Origin: Bacteroidetes bacterium UBA7662
GTDB lineage: Bacteria > Bacteroidota > Bacteroidia > UBA7662
DNA length: 64,000 nucleotides
Assembly: GCA_002483345.1 (NCBI GenBank)
Contig: DLHS01000005.1
Location: 300,038-364,037, forward strand
Reading direction: 5' to 3'
Shown: one piece after another, positions 52,756 to 61,674 of the stretch
How positions within the stretch are numbered: position 1 is the first letter of the stretch
How the letters are laid out: each line of letters opens with the position of its first letter
The notes under the pieces: model-generated
Databases searched by the model: none
Seen by the model: only the letters and a program-made list of their open reading frames with translations
Told to the model about the DNA's origin: nothing
Position numbers and translations under genes: made by a program

Positions 52756-53987
52756 TAACTGAGCATGGTTTGTACTTTCCGGAGGCTTTGAATGAAGTAA
52801 TCTATTTCAGCTTCCGTATTATAAAAGGCAAAGGAGGCTCGGCAGGTTCCGGGAATTTCAAAAATATCCATGAGGGGTTGCGCACAATGGTGACCGGTAC
52901 GGATGGCGATGCCCATCTGGTCGAGTAATATGCCGATGTCGTAAGGATGCAGATTACCTGCCATAAACGACAACACCGATCTTTTATCGGCGGCCTCGCC
53001 TATGATACGGATACCGGGGATGGTTTTGATCTGCCTGGTGGCATACGCCAGCAGTTCCTGTTCCCGCGCTTCAATGTTCTCAAGGCCGATTCGGGTGAGA
53101 TAGTCGATGGCTTCACCAAAGGCTATGCCGTCAGCAATATTGGGTGTGCCTGCCTCAAATTTGAGCGGAAGCACGTTGTAGGTAGTTTTTTCAAAAGTCA
53201 CCCGGTCAATCATATCTCCGCCACCCTGATAAGGAGGCATAAGATCTAAAAGGGCTCTTTTGCCATATAAAACACCGATGCCGGTAGGGCCAAGCATTTT
53301 GTGGGCGGAAAAAACGAGGAAATCAACGCCCAGTGCCTGTACATCGATGGTGCTGTGCGGTGCGGCCTGGGCGGCATCGAGCAGGACAGGGATGTGACGG
53401 GCATGGGCAGCGGCGATTATCTCTTTTACCGGATTTACCGTTCCCAACGCATTGCTGATCCAACTGACCGCAACCAGTTTGGTTCGTTCGTTCAGGAGCA
53501 GCTGAAATTTTTCCATCTCCAGCTCTCCCCGTGTATTGATGGGTGCTACCACAACTTTAGCACCTTTGGCCTCACACAACATTTGCCAGGGTACCAGATT
53601 CGCATGGTGCTCCAGCGCGCTGATGAGTATTTCATCGCCGGGACCAACGTGCTGGCCACCCCAACTGCTGGCAACGAGGTTGATGGCATCGGTAGTGCCT
53701 TTGGTGAAGATGATCTCTGCGGGTTCTTTCGCGTTTATGAGGGCCTGCACCTTGAGGCGGGTGGCTTCATAGGCATTGGTGGCTGTCTGACTTAAATGAT
53801 GCACCCCGCGGTGTACATTGCTGTTGTAACGGGTATAATAATCCACCAGCGCGTCGATCACCACCTGAGGTTTCTGCGAAGTGGCCGCATTATCAAAATA
53901 CACCAACGGCTTGCCATGTACGGTTTCCCGGAGAATGGGGAAATCAGCTCTGACGGCCGACCAGTCGATGCGGGCGGTTGCTGCCAT
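52755..53987 (-). CDS. sufS: cysteine desulfurase SufS
   Basis: 410 residues. PLP enzyme taking sulfur from L-cysteine. Lys230 (SAHK) binds PLP; catalytic Cys368 (RTGHHCAQP) is in the SufS-type active loop. TGATG overlap with sufD: its ATG shares a base with the sufD stop. Confidence 0.97.
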   Translation of the reverse strand: MAATARIDWSAVRADFPILRETVHGKPLVYFDNAATSQKPQVVIDALVDYYTRYNSNVHRGVHHLSQTATNAYEATRLKVQALINAKEPAEIIFTKGTTDAINLVASSWGGQHVGPGDEILISALEHHANLVPWQMLCEAKGAKVVVAPINTRGELEMEKFQLLLNERTKLVAVSWISNALGTVNPVKEIIAAAHARHIPVLLDAAQAAPHSTIDVQALGVDFLVFSAHKMLGPTGIGVLYGKRALLDLMPPYQGGGDMIDRVTFEKTTYNVLPLKFEAGTPNIADGIAFGEAIDYLTRIGLENIEAREQELLAYATRQIKTIPGIRIIGEAADKRSVLSFMAGNLHPYDIGILLDQMGIAIRTGHHCAQPLMDIFEIPGTCRASFAFYNTEAEIDYFIQSLRKVQTMLS

Positions 53988-55294
53988 CAGAACTCTATTT
54001 GCAGGTGATGTAACTCTTTCATCAGTTGCTCCAGCAAATCGTCGCGGAGGGCGGGGATACGGACTTGTTCCACTACCTGACCGGCAAAAGCAGTGAGGAG
54101 GATAGTACGTGCCTTGTCTTCGGGTATGCCGCGGGCTTTGAGGTAAAACAGCTCATCCTGGTTCAACTGACCGGTAGTAGCACCGTGTGAGCACTTCACA
54201 TCATCCGCAAAAATTTCCAGCTCCGGCTTGGCATTGATGGTGCCCGTATCAGCCAGAAGGATGTTGGCATTGCTTTGGTAGGCATTGGTTTTCTGCGCGT
54301 CGGGGCGCACCAGAATTTTACCGTTGAATACAGCCTTGCCGTCGGCCCCTACAATGCCTTTGTACAGCTCATTGCTGTAGCAATTCGGCATGGCATGGTC
54401 AACCAGCGTATGGTTGTCGATGAGGTTGTCGTGGTCGAGGAGGTAGAGACCGTAAAAGTTGGTTTCGCAATGCTGACCGGCATGGGCTGCCTGCAGGTTG
54501 TTGCGAACCCGTCCGCCGCTCCAACTGATGGTAGCATTGTAGTATTGACTGTCGCGCTCCTGTTGTACCCGGGTAGTGCCATTGTGCCAGGCATCTCCGT
54601 AACGGGTCTGCAGTTTGTAGTGCTGCACACTGGCATTGGCACCAACTGCTATTTCCAGCACATCGTTGTCGAATACAGGTGACAGGCTGATGTATTTCTC
54701 AATAATGGTCACATCACAGCCTGCTTCTGCTACCACGAGGTTGCGGGTGTTGGTCCAGCATTGTTCTTTGGTCCCGGTTGAGAGGTGATAAACCACTACC
54801 GTTTTATCCCAACGTTCGTTTTTGGCTCCATAAACCACAAATCCGTCGTGAGCGAGCAGGGTGTTGAGGGCTGTAAAGCCTTCTTCACAAACCCGGGCGT
54901 ATTGTCCTAAATGTGCCAGAACCGGTTCAGGAATCTGAACCAGCGCATGCTGCAAACTACCGGCAAACTGGTTTCCCGTATGCCATTCCTGTGAGAGGGA
55001 AGGAGCAAAGCGGCCATTGACAAAAACCAGTTCTACAGCGTCCAGCCCGGCAATGCGGTAGGGACCCAGCTCAATGGTTGATAAGTCAATGACTGGAGCA
55101 CCTGCCAGCGGATCCAGTCGACCTACATCGGTTAGATTGGTATATTTCCAATCTTCATGGGTTGTGTCGGGCAAACCCAACGCTGAGAAGGCAGCGGCAG
55201 CCTCCTGACGTTGGGCTGCCAATGGTTGTTCTCCCAACGATGCAAGGTGGGCAGTGAGCCGGTCAGCGAGGGTATGTTCAAGTACATTCTCCAT
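53987..55294 (-). CDS. sufD: Fe-S scaffold subunit SufD
   Basis: 435 residues. SufD/SufB-type beta-helix core; the N-terminal part is helical, and the C-terminal KCSHGATTGQLNQDELFYL is the SufB/D family motif. Part of the SufBC2D scaffold. One-base overlaps on both sides. Confidence 0.96.
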   Translation of the reverse strand: MENVLEHTLADRLTAHLASLGEQPLAAQRQEAAAAFSALGLPDTTHEDWKYTNLTDVGRLDPLAGAPVIDLSTIELGPYRIAGLDAVELVFVNGRFAPSLSQEWHTGNQFAGSLQHALVQIPEPVLAHLGQYARVCEEGFTALNTLLAHDGFVVYGAKNERWDKTVVVYHLSTGTKEQCWTNTRNLVVAEAGCDVTIIEKYISLSPVFDNDVLEIAVGANASVQHYKLQTRYGDAWHNGTTRVQQERDSQYYNATISWSGGRVRNNLQAAHAGQHCETNFYGLYLLDHDNLIDNHTLVDHAMPNCYSNELYKGIVGADGKAVFNGKILVRPDAQKTNAYQSNANILLADTGTINAKPELEIFADDVKCSHGATTGQLNQDELFYLKARGIPEDKARTILLTAFAGQVVEQVRIPALRDDLLEQLMKELHHLQIEF

Positions 55295-56049
55295 TATACA
55301 GCAGCATTCACTTCGGCTTTGATCCAGTCGTAGCCCTTTTCTTCAAGTTCGTATGCCAGTTCTTTGGTACCTGATTTTACAATCTGCCCATTATACAACA
55401 CATGTACGAAGTCGGGTACGATGTAATCGAGCAGGCGCTGGTAGTGGGTTATCACCAGGAAAGCATTGTTTTCGGTACGTAGTTTGTTTACGCCACCCGC
55501 TACGATGCGTAGCGCATCAATGTCAAGTCCGGAATCTGTCTCATCCAGTATGGCCAGACTGGGTTCGAGCATAGCGAGCTGAAAAATCTCATTTCTTTTT
55601 TTTTCGCCGCCAGAAAAGCCCTGGTTCACAGATCGTTTCATCAGGCTTTCGTCGAGTTCTACAAGGGCTGCCTTCTGTCGCATCAGTTTGAGGAAGGAAG
55701 AAGCATCCATTTCAGGCAATTTGCGGTATTTGCGCTGTTCGTTGATGCAGGTACGCATGAAATTGGTAATGCTCACGCCCGGAATCTCAACGGGATACTG
55801 AAATGCAAGGAAAATACCTTCCCAGGCCCGTACTTCAGGAGCCAGTTCCAGCAGATCTTGACCGTTAAAGGTCACGTTCCCGCTGACTTCATAACCATCC
55901 TTACCGGCTATAACGCTTGACAGGGTGGATTTACCGGAGCCGTTGGGGCCCATGATGGCGTGTACCTCTCCGGGCTTCACTTCAAGGTTGATGCCTTTTA
56001 ATATCTGCTTACCGTCTATCGACGCTCTTAGATTTTTGATGCTTAACAT
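55294..56049 (-). CDS. sufC: Fe-S assembly ATPase SufC
   Basis: 251 residues. ABC-type ATPase: Walker A GPNGSGKST, signature FSGGEKKRNE, Walker B LAILDETDSGLD. Drives the SufB/D scaffold. It is separated from sufB by the 514-bp IVP cassette; normally the two are near-adjacent. Confidence 0.97.
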   Translation of the reverse strand: MLSIKNLRASIDGKQILKGINLEVKPGEVHAIMGPNGSGKSTLSSVIAGKDGYEVSGNVTFNGQDLLELAPEVRAWEGIFLAFQYPVEIPGVSITNFMRTCINEQRKYRKLPEMDASSFLKLMRQKAALVELDESLMKRSVNQGFSGGEKKRNEIFQLAMLEPSLAILDETDSGLDIDALRIVAGGVNKLRTENNAFLVITHYQRLLDYIVPDFVHVLYNGQIVKSGTKELAYELEEKGYDWIKAEVNAAV

Positions 56050-56086
56050 AATATATCTGCTTCTGGTCGGCTTCGCCTCTGTTTAG

Positions 56087-56600
56087 AATTCAAAATTTAA
56101 GATTCAAAATTCAAAATTTTCGGCGGTTTGCCATTGGGTGAGATAGGGGGCGTCAGCTTCGCTGACTTTGGTACTGTATTTTTCTCCGGTGTAGCCACTT
56201 CTTTTAAGATAGTCTATGAATCCCTTTAGCGTCCGGCTTACTTCTTCAATTTCGTTGAGGGCAGATTTGAAGGAGGATAAACTGATATAATTAAGATCCA
56301 GCGAAAGCATCAGTTGTGTTCTTAGCTCTCCGGCCGAGCCTTTGGCAATGTAGAGGAAGTGTATGAACTCTTTGTTGCCGTTTCTTTCAAAACCTTCAGC
56401 GATGTTAGAGGGTATTGACATCGCTGAACGCCGAATCTGGTCTTTCAGTCCAAAATCTTTGGCAAAATCACTTGCTAAAGTAAGCGCATAGATAGTAGTG
56501 ACCAGTTTTCTGCCCAACTGCCAAACCTTCATGTCCTCATATCGCTCAATCCTAGCCAACCCAACAACAATTTTGAATTTTGAATCTTAAATTTTGAATT
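56087..56600. mobile_element. 514-bp IVP cassette with 32-bp perfect terminal inverted repeats
   Basis: Ends 56087-56118 and 56569-56600 are exact inverted repeats, AT-rich and built of AATTTTGAAT words. The only gene inside is the four-helix-bundle protein, whose last codons and stop lie in the left repeat; the sufB stop codon uses bases of the right repeat. No transposase and no clear target duplication. It looks like a non-autonomous insertion between sufB and sufC. Confidence 0.8.
56104..56559 (-). CDS. four-helix-bundle protein (23S IVP family)
   Basis: 151 residues if read from a TTG at 56559; an ATG at 56532 gives 142. I prefer the TTG because the family usually begins MARIxRFED, as here (MARIERYED). 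Core FAKDFGLKDQIRRSAMSIPSNIAEGFERN is the S23/IVP signature also shared by diversity-retroelement Avd proteins; no retroelement is present here. The C-terminal 30 residues are extra. The protein has no known enzymatic role. Confidence 0.88.
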   Translation of the reverse strand: MARIERYEDMKVWQLGRKLVTTIYALTLASDFAKDFGLKDQIRRSAMSIPSNIAEGFERNGNKEFIHFLYIAKGSAGELRTQLMLSLDLNYISLSSFKSALNEIEEVSRTLKGFIDYLKRSGYTGEKYSTKVSEADAPYLTQWQTAENFEF

Positions 56601-58047
56601 AACCAACGCTTCCTTCCAGGGAAATGGCTAATAGTTTCCTGGCTTCTACCGCGAATTCCATTGGTAATTTATCGAGTACTTCCTTCGCGTAGCCGTTTAC
56701 AATGAGGGCTACTGCATCTTCCTGGCTGATGCCACGTTGATTGCAGTAGAAAAGAATGTCTTCGCCGATTTTGGAGGTAGTGGCTTCGTGTTCTACAGTT
56801 GCGCTGTTGTTGTTGATTTCAAAATAGGGGAAGGTATGCGCCCCGCATTTGTCTCCCATAAGCAGCGAATCACACTGAGAGTAATTGCGGGCACCGGCAG
56901 CACTTTTGCGGACTTTTACCAGACCGCGGTAGGAGTTTTGGCTTTTGCCAGCACTGATACCTTTGCTCACAATCCGGCTTTTGGTGTTTTTGCCGATGTG
57001 GATCATTTTAGTACCGGTATCTGCCTGCTGCATATTGTTGGTGAGGGCAACCGAATAGAACTCGCCTATGCTGTTGTCTCCCTTCAGTATCACACTCGGG
57101 TATTTCCACGTGATGGAGGAGCCGGTTTCAACCTGTGTCCAGCTGATTTTGGCGTTATTGCCCATGCAAACACCCCGTTTGGTAACAAAATTGTAGATGC
57201 CCCCCTTGCCGTCTTTATCACCGGGATACCAGTTCTGGACAGTAGAATATTTGATTTCAGCATCAGCCATGGCCACCAGTTCAACTACCGCGGCGTGTAG
57301 CTGATTTTCATCGCGTTTGGGAGCTGTACAACCTTCCAGGTAACTAACATAAGCGCTCTCTTCTGCCACTATCAGGGTGCGCTCAAACTGACCGGTTCCC
57401 TGAGCATTGATGCGGAAATAGGTGCTTAGTTCCATCGGACAACGTACCCCTTTGGGGATAAAAACAAACGACCCATCGCTGAAAACAGCACTGTTCAGCG
57501 CAGCGAAATAGTTGTCTGTATAGGGCACGACTGAACCGAGGTATTTTTTTACCAAATCAGGGTATTCATGCACAGCTTCGCTGATGGAGCTGAATATCAC
57601 CCCTTTCTCCGCAAGTTTCTCTTTGTAGGTGGTAATCACAGAAACAGAATCCAGGACGGCATCAACGGCTACCCCTGCCAGCAATAACTGTTCTTCGAGT
57701 GGAATGCCCAGTTTGTCGTAAGTGGCTTTGATTTCCGGGTCCAGTTCATCGAGACTATTCAATTTATTACCTTCTTTGGGCGAAGCGTAATAACTGATGG
57801 CCTGATAATCAATGGGCGGATACTGTACATTCTGCCAGCGGGGCTCCGTCATGGTAAGCCAATGCCGGTAGGCCTTCAAACGCCAGTTGAGTAACCATTC
57901 CGGCTCACCTTTTTTGGCAGAAATAAAGCGGATAGTATCTTCACTAAGCCCCTTCTCCAGGATATCCTGGTCGATATTACTGACAAAGCCGTACTTATAT
58001 TCTTCGTCGGTAATCTGACTAAGGATGTCTTGCTCGTTATTGCTCAT
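56599..58047 (-). CDS. sufB: Fe-S scaffold subunit SufB
   Basis: 482 residues. Typical SufB: YLEGCTAPKRDENQLHAAVVEL, KYPSVILKGDNS, and the C-terminal EHEATTSKI and DILFYCNQRGIS motifs. First gene of the operon. Its stop TAA is formed at the edge of the IVP cassette, so the insertion left the protein end in place. Confidence 0.97.
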   Translation of the reverse strand: MSNNEQDILSQITDEEYKYGFVSNIDQDILEKGLSEDTIRFISAKKGEPEWLLNWRLKAYRHWLTMTEPRWQNVQYPPIDYQAISYYASPKEGNKLNSLDELDPEIKATYDKLGIPLEEQLLLAGVAVDAVLDSVSVITTYKEKLAEKGVIFSSISEAVHEYPDLVKKYLGSVVPYTDNYFAALNSAVFSDGSFVFIPKGVRCPMELSTYFRINAQGTGQFERTLIVAEESAYVSYLEGCTAPKRDENQLHAAVVELVAMADAEIKYSTVQNWYPGDKDGKGGIYNFVTKRGVCMGNNAKISWTQVETGSSITWKYPSVILKGDNSIGEFYSVALTNNMQQADTGTKMIHIGKNTKSRIVSKGISAGKSQNSYRGLVKVRKSAAGARNYSQCDSLLMGDKCGAHTFPYFEINNNSATVEHEATTSKIGEDILFYCNQRGISQEDAVALIVNGYAKEVLDKLPMEFAVEARKLLAISLEGSVG

Positions 58048-58090
58048 ATTCGGGTGAAGTCTGTATTTAGACTTATTCTGAATTGGGGAA

Positions 58091-58098
58091 CAAAGATA
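58091..58098 (-). promoter_or_regulatory. -7 box of the suf operon
   Basis: TATCTTTG on the minus strand, a full TAnnTTTG match, 43 nt before the sufB ATG. Further upstream, to the photolyase end, the gap holds GTGGCAGT-like repeats and a GCCGGCGAAGCCGGC palindrome but no second gene. Confidence 0.5.
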
Positions 58099-58289
58099 GC
58101 TGAAAAAAGGTTTGCCTGACCCATGAAAATCAGCATAGTTGGGACTTGGGAGCGTGCCAGTGGGGGGAGTGTGAAAGAGTGGCAGTGTTTTAGTGTGGCA
58201 GTATTCGTTGCATCTGGCATTGCCTGAGCAGCGTCTAAAGCATAGCCGGCGAAGCCGGCCAGGAAAAACACAGCCACACGCTCAAAACC

Positions 58290-59594
58290 CTACCTCAATG
58301 CTTTCCCATACACCTCAAGGGCTCTTTCTCTTGCGAATTTGTGTTTCACCATCGGTTGTACGTAGCTGAGGCTGTCAAATTCCGGAACCCAGCGGCGGAT
58401 GTAATCGCCTTGCGCGTCGAATTTTTTGGTTTGTTCCTCAGGGTTGAAGATGCGGAAGTAGGGGGCAGCATCACAACCGCTGCCGGCAGCCCACTGCCAG
58501 CCACCGTTGTTGGCAGCCAGATCGAAATCGAGGAGATGACGGGCAAACCAGGCTTCTCCCCAGCGCCAGTCGATGAGCAGGTGTTTGGTAAGGAAGCTGG
58601 CCGTTATCATACGTACCCGGTTATGCATGAAGCCGGTTGCAAGGAGTTCGCGCATGCCGGCATCTACGATGGGATAGCCGGTATTACCGGTGCACCAGCG
58701 TTCAAATTCCGTTTCGTTGTTGCGCCAGGGAATGTGCTCGTATGCAGGTTTGAAGGCAGTTTTGACAACATGCGGGTAATGCCAGAGTATCATCTGGTAA
58801 AAATCCCGCCAGATGAGTTCATTTAAAAAAGTCTCATTCAGCTTCCTCGCCCGGGCAGCCAGCGCCCGGATGGAGATGGTACCAAACCGCAGATGAACAC
58901 CCAGGCGGGAGGTACCCGGAAGGGAGGGCAGATTCCGCTGGCTGTGATAAAGCAGCAGGCGTGCATCGCGGACTTCCTTGCCGGGGAAATCTGCTGCAGC
59001 TGTTTCAAAGCCCATCGCTTCCAGTGCCAGCAGAGAGACAGGCTCTCGCGGCATAAGCTTGTGTAACAGTTTTTCACTGGCCTGGTTCTCTAAAGTAGTT
59101 TCGCAGGCCACCGATTTCCATTTGCGACTATAAGGCGTAAAAACAGTGTAAGGATTTCCATCGTCTTTCAGCACTTCATGGGCTTCGAGCAGAACATGGT
59201 CTTTGAAATGGTGAAAAGGGATGTTTTGTACTTTGAGCAAACTACTTACGGCCGAATCCCGTTGCCTGGCATAAGGCTCATAGTCACGGTTGGTATACAC
59301 ACCCTTGAGCATAGGTTCAGCAATCAACTGCTGCCAGATGGTGGCGGGCTCTCCGTAGTAGGTCTGTATGGAAGCACCGTATTTCCGTACGACTGTCTCC
59401 ATTTCGGTCAGAGCCTGGTGAATAAAGGTCAGGCGTCGGTCAGCTTTGTCTTCGAGTTTATCAAGAATTTGCTGATCAAAAATAAACACCAGCTGAACCG
59501 GGTATTCCGACTGCAAAGCATGAAACAGTGCCGTGTTGTCAAATAACCGTAAATCGCGGCGTAGCCAATGAATTACGTAGGGGGTGGAGGACAT
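58290..59594 (-). CDS. phr: deoxyribodipyrimidine photolyase (class I cryptochrome/photolyase)
   Basis: 434 residues. N-terminal Rossmann antenna domain (IHWLRRDLRLFDN), then the FAD domain: ELIWRDFYQMILW, GYPIVDAGMRELLATGFMHNR, and WWGEAWFARHLLDFDLAANNGGWQW-type region (W(R)WGEAWFARHLLD, then NGGWQW). Repairs CPDs with blue light. Both folds look intact. Confidence 0.95.
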   Translation of the reverse strand: MSSTPYVIHWLRRDLRLFDNTALFHALQSEYPVQLVFIFDQQILDKLEDKADRRLTFIHQALTEMETVVRKYGASIQTYYGEPATIWQQLIAEPMLKGVYTNRDYEPYARQRDSAVSSLLKVQNIPFHHFKDHVLLEAHEVLKDDGNPYTVFTPYSRKWKSVACETTLENQASEKLLHKLMPREPVSLLALEAMGFETAAADFPGKEVRDARLLLYHSQRNLPSLPGTSRLGVHLRFGTISIRALAARARKLNETFLNELIWRDFYQMILWHYPHVVKTAFKPAYEHIPWRNNETEFERWCTGNTGYPIVDAGMRELLATGFMHNRVRMITASFLTKHLLIDWRWGEAWFARHLLDFDLAANNGGWQWAAGSGCDAAPYFRIFNPEEQTKKFDAQGDYIRRWVPEFDSLSYVQPMVKHKFARERALEVYGKALR

Positions 59595-59693
59595 GTTTGA
59601 TGAACATTCTGCCTCAGGGAATGTTTTCAGCAGTTCCGGATTCCAGACAGATTCAGAAGTCAGACCAATCCTGAAGCTGAAATCCGGGAAAAA

Positions 59694-60035
59694 CTATTGG
59701 GATGTATGAATAATTTTATCGCGGTGGTTCTGACCCCAACGATTCATCGCTTCCAGCACCTCTTTAAGTGATTCACTGTAGGGTGTCAGGGCATATTCAA
59801 CGGTGATGGGTTTGGTATCGCAAACCGTACGGCTGACCAGACCATTCATTTCCATTTCTTGTAGCTCTTTGGATAAAATCCGGGGTGAGATGCCGGCTTC
59901 CCTGGACAACTCACGGAATCTTCTTTTTCCACTCATGAGGATGGTCAGAAGCACAAGTTTCCACTTGCCGCCCACTACATCAAGCGTATCCCGGACAGCC
60001 CGCATGGCTTTGCCACATGTTTCTTTGGTATGCAT
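59694..60035 (-). CDS. HxlR-family transcription regulator
   Basis: 113 residues, a winged HTH. CGKAMRAVRDTLDVVGGKWKLVLL is the HxlR-type start with the conserved N-terminal Cys, used as a redox/electrophile sensor in some members. It is divergent from DoxX-pirin, so it probably controls them. Confidence 0.93.
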   Translation of the reverse strand: MHTKETCGKAMRAVRDTLDVVGGKWKLVLLTILMSGKRRFRELSREAGISPRILSKELQEMEMNGLVSRTVCDTKPITVEYALTPYSESLKEVLEAMNRWGQNHRDKIIHTSQ

Positions 60036-60061
60036 GGTATTCTTTTTGTAATCGGTATCCT

Positions 60062-60081
60062 ATTTGTAACAGGTTACAAAT
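60062..60081. promoter_or_regulatory. palindromic operator in the HxlR-DoxX gap
   Basis: ATTTGTAACAGGTTACAAAT is a perfect 9-bp inverted repeat around AG. It lies between the divergent starts and overlaps the -33 region of the DoxX promoter, the expected place for an HxlR repressor. Confidence 0.7.
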
Positions 60082-60097
60082 GTATATCATATGACTG

Positions 60098-60105
60098 TAA
60101 ATTTG
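60098..60105 (+). promoter_or_regulatory. -7 box of the DoxX-pirin operon
   Basis: TAAATTTG, a full match, 21 nt before the ATG at 60127, just downstream of the palindrome. Confidence 0.55.
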
Positions 60106-60126
60106 TCCATCATTTAAAAAAATCAC

Positions 60127-60516
60127 ATGATGTCTCAAAAAATTATCAGAAATACCGGTTGGATATTGACCCTTGTTTTAGTCCTTTTATTCTCCATGAG
60201 TGCATTTTTGAAGCTCTCGCAAAATGAAATGGCTGTCGGGCAGGCTGCTTCTATTGGAATTGATGCCGCTACCTATCAATGGATAGGTATACTTGAGATT
60301 ATTTCTCTCCTGTTTTTCATCATACCCCGAACGGGGGTTTTGGGTTCACTGCTGCTCATTGCTTATATGGGAGGTGCCATCGTGACCCATCTCCAGCACC
60401 AGCAACCCGTCCTGATGGCGGTGGGCGTACAGACTTTGGTATGGATAACGGCGCTGATTCGCTTTCCCGAGCTTAGACAAAGGTTGTTTTCGCTGCAGCA
60501 AGCCAGGAGCATTTAA
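60127..60516 (+). CDS. DoxX-family membrane protein
   Basis: 129 residues, four membrane helices (about 9-27, 45-65, 72-92 and 98-115), DoxX-like. MdoX/DoxX proteins take part in redox or quinone chemistry in some organisms, but no reaction is known here. It precedes pirin by 37 bases and is presumably controlled by the divergent HxlR regulator. Confidence 0.85.
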   Translation: MMSQKIIRNTGWILTLVLVLLFSMSAFLKLSQNEMAVGQAASIGIDAATYQWIGILEIISLLFFIIPRTGVLGSLLLIAYMGGAIVTHLQHQQPVLMAVGVQTLVWITALIRFPELRQRLFSLQQARSI

Positions 60517-60553
60517 ATCGAACATTCTGACAAAAAAAGCAATTGTAACAGAG

Positions 60554-61438
60554 ATGATACAACGAAATATAGCGAAGATAAACACCCATTCCCTCCACCC
60601 CGGTTTTTTGGGGAAGGGACATCTGGCGGCAGCCATACTGGATGGTAATTCATTTACACAAACCGATCCTTTTATATTGTTGATGGACGACCAGTTGGAC
60701 TTACCGGGCGGTCCTCCGGTAGGTGGGCCACATCCGCATGCCGGATTTGAAACCGTTACGCTGGTATTGGAGGGAAACGGAAAAGACTGGAAAACCGGAA
60801 GTCTGGAACTGATGACAGCAGGAAAAGGAATCATCCATACCGAGGAAATAACCTCTGAAACGAAAATGCGTATTTTACAGCTGTGGCTGGTATTGCCTCC
60901 CGGGAAAAGGTGGACGGAACCATTTTTACAGCAAATTTTACTGGAAGATGTTCCGACAAAGAAGACCCCCGGCAGTGAAATCAGGGTTTACAGCGGAACC
61001 AGTCAGGGACTGAGGTCGCCTCTTCAGAACCAAACGCCGGTCACCATCGTTGATTTTTTGCTTCACAAAAATACAGCAGCTGTACAGCAGATTCCGGCAC
61101 AATACAATGGTTTTATCTATGTTACCGAAGGGTCTGTAAAAGTTGGTGAAACACACATAAAACAGGGACAAAGTGCCTGGTTTGACAGACCAGTTGCGTC
61201 GGGTGAAAGTGAAATTTCCTTCAAAGCCGGCGAAACGGGCGCACGTTTGCTGTTTTATGCCGGAGAGTCTCAAAATGCCCCGATAGTAAGCTATGGCCCC
61301 TTTATCGGAGACACATCTGCAGATATCACCAGGTTGTACCAGGAGTACCGGCAAGGTAAAATACCCCATCTGAATACCCTTCCGGAGGATAGGAAGGTAA
61401 GGCATAAATACGCTGAAGGTATTGCTGCAGAATTATAA
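60554..61438 (+). CDS. pirin-family cupin protein
   Basis: 294 residues, two cupin domains: PHPHAGFETVTLVLEG (metal His pair and Glu) and IHTEEI, as in quercetinase-like pirins. The second cupin (SVKVGETHIKQG) has lost the metal ligands. Probable iron-dependent redox sensor or dioxygenase. It ends in a strong hairpin. Confidence 0.92.
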   Translation: MIQRNIAKINTHSLHPGFLGKGHLAAAILDGNSFTQTDPFILLMDDQLDLPGGPPVGGPHPHAGFETVTLVLEGNGKDWKTGSLELMTAGKGIIHTEEITSETKMRILQLWLVLPPGKRWTEPFLQQILLEDVPTKKTPGSEIRVYSGTSQGLRSPLQNQTPVTIVDFLLHKNTAAVQQIPAQYNGFIYVTEGSVKVGETHIKQGQSAWFDRPVASGESEISFKAGETGARLLFYAGESQNAPIVSYGPFIGDTSADITRLYQEYRQGKIPHLNTLPEDRKVRHKYAEGIAAEL

Positions 61439-61464
61439 GGATGCTGCTACCGGAGCCACCGGAG

Positions 61465-61574
61465 AATTCAATATTCAACATTCAAAATTGTTGCCGGAGC
61501 CCGGAAAGTCTTGCTTTCCGGGCTCCGGTTTTTATCAAAATCAATTTTGAATCTTAAATTTTGAATGTTGAATT
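61465..61574. repeat. MITE-like repeat related to the IVP cassette ends
   Basis: Degenerate inverted AATTTTGAAT ends (61465-61490 and 61542-61574; the right one contains the TTTTGAATCTTAAATTTTGA block of the IVP cassette end) flank a 15-bp GC-rich hairpin. No gene inside. It is a decayed or empty relative of the suf cassette, or a shared repeat family. Confidence 0.6.
61494..61533 (+). terminator. pirin-operon terminator inside the repeat
   Basis: Perfect 15-bp stem (61494-61508 with 61514-61528), 5-nt loop, then a run of T. A strong intrinsic terminator for the DoxX-pirin transcript. Confidence 0.85.
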
Positions 61575-61674
61575 AAAAGGAGCGTTCAAAAGAACTCCGC
61601 CAATCCCCGGCAAAAGCCCAATCTGGAATCCCGTAGTAACGGTATCTTATAGATTTGAAACCTGGAACCCGGCA

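Noticed and set aside
56737..57300. Long open frame antisense to sufB
   Set aside because: Codon pattern and conservation lie on the sufB strand; this is a shadow.
58044..58277. 77-residue open frame ending in the sufB start
   Set aside because: It is repetitive, has no family-like motif, and its only gain is a 4-base overlap. I treat it as the noncoding suf leader.
60030..60227. Small open frame across the HxlR-DoxX gap
   Set aside because: It covers the operator and promoter and runs out of frame into DoxX.
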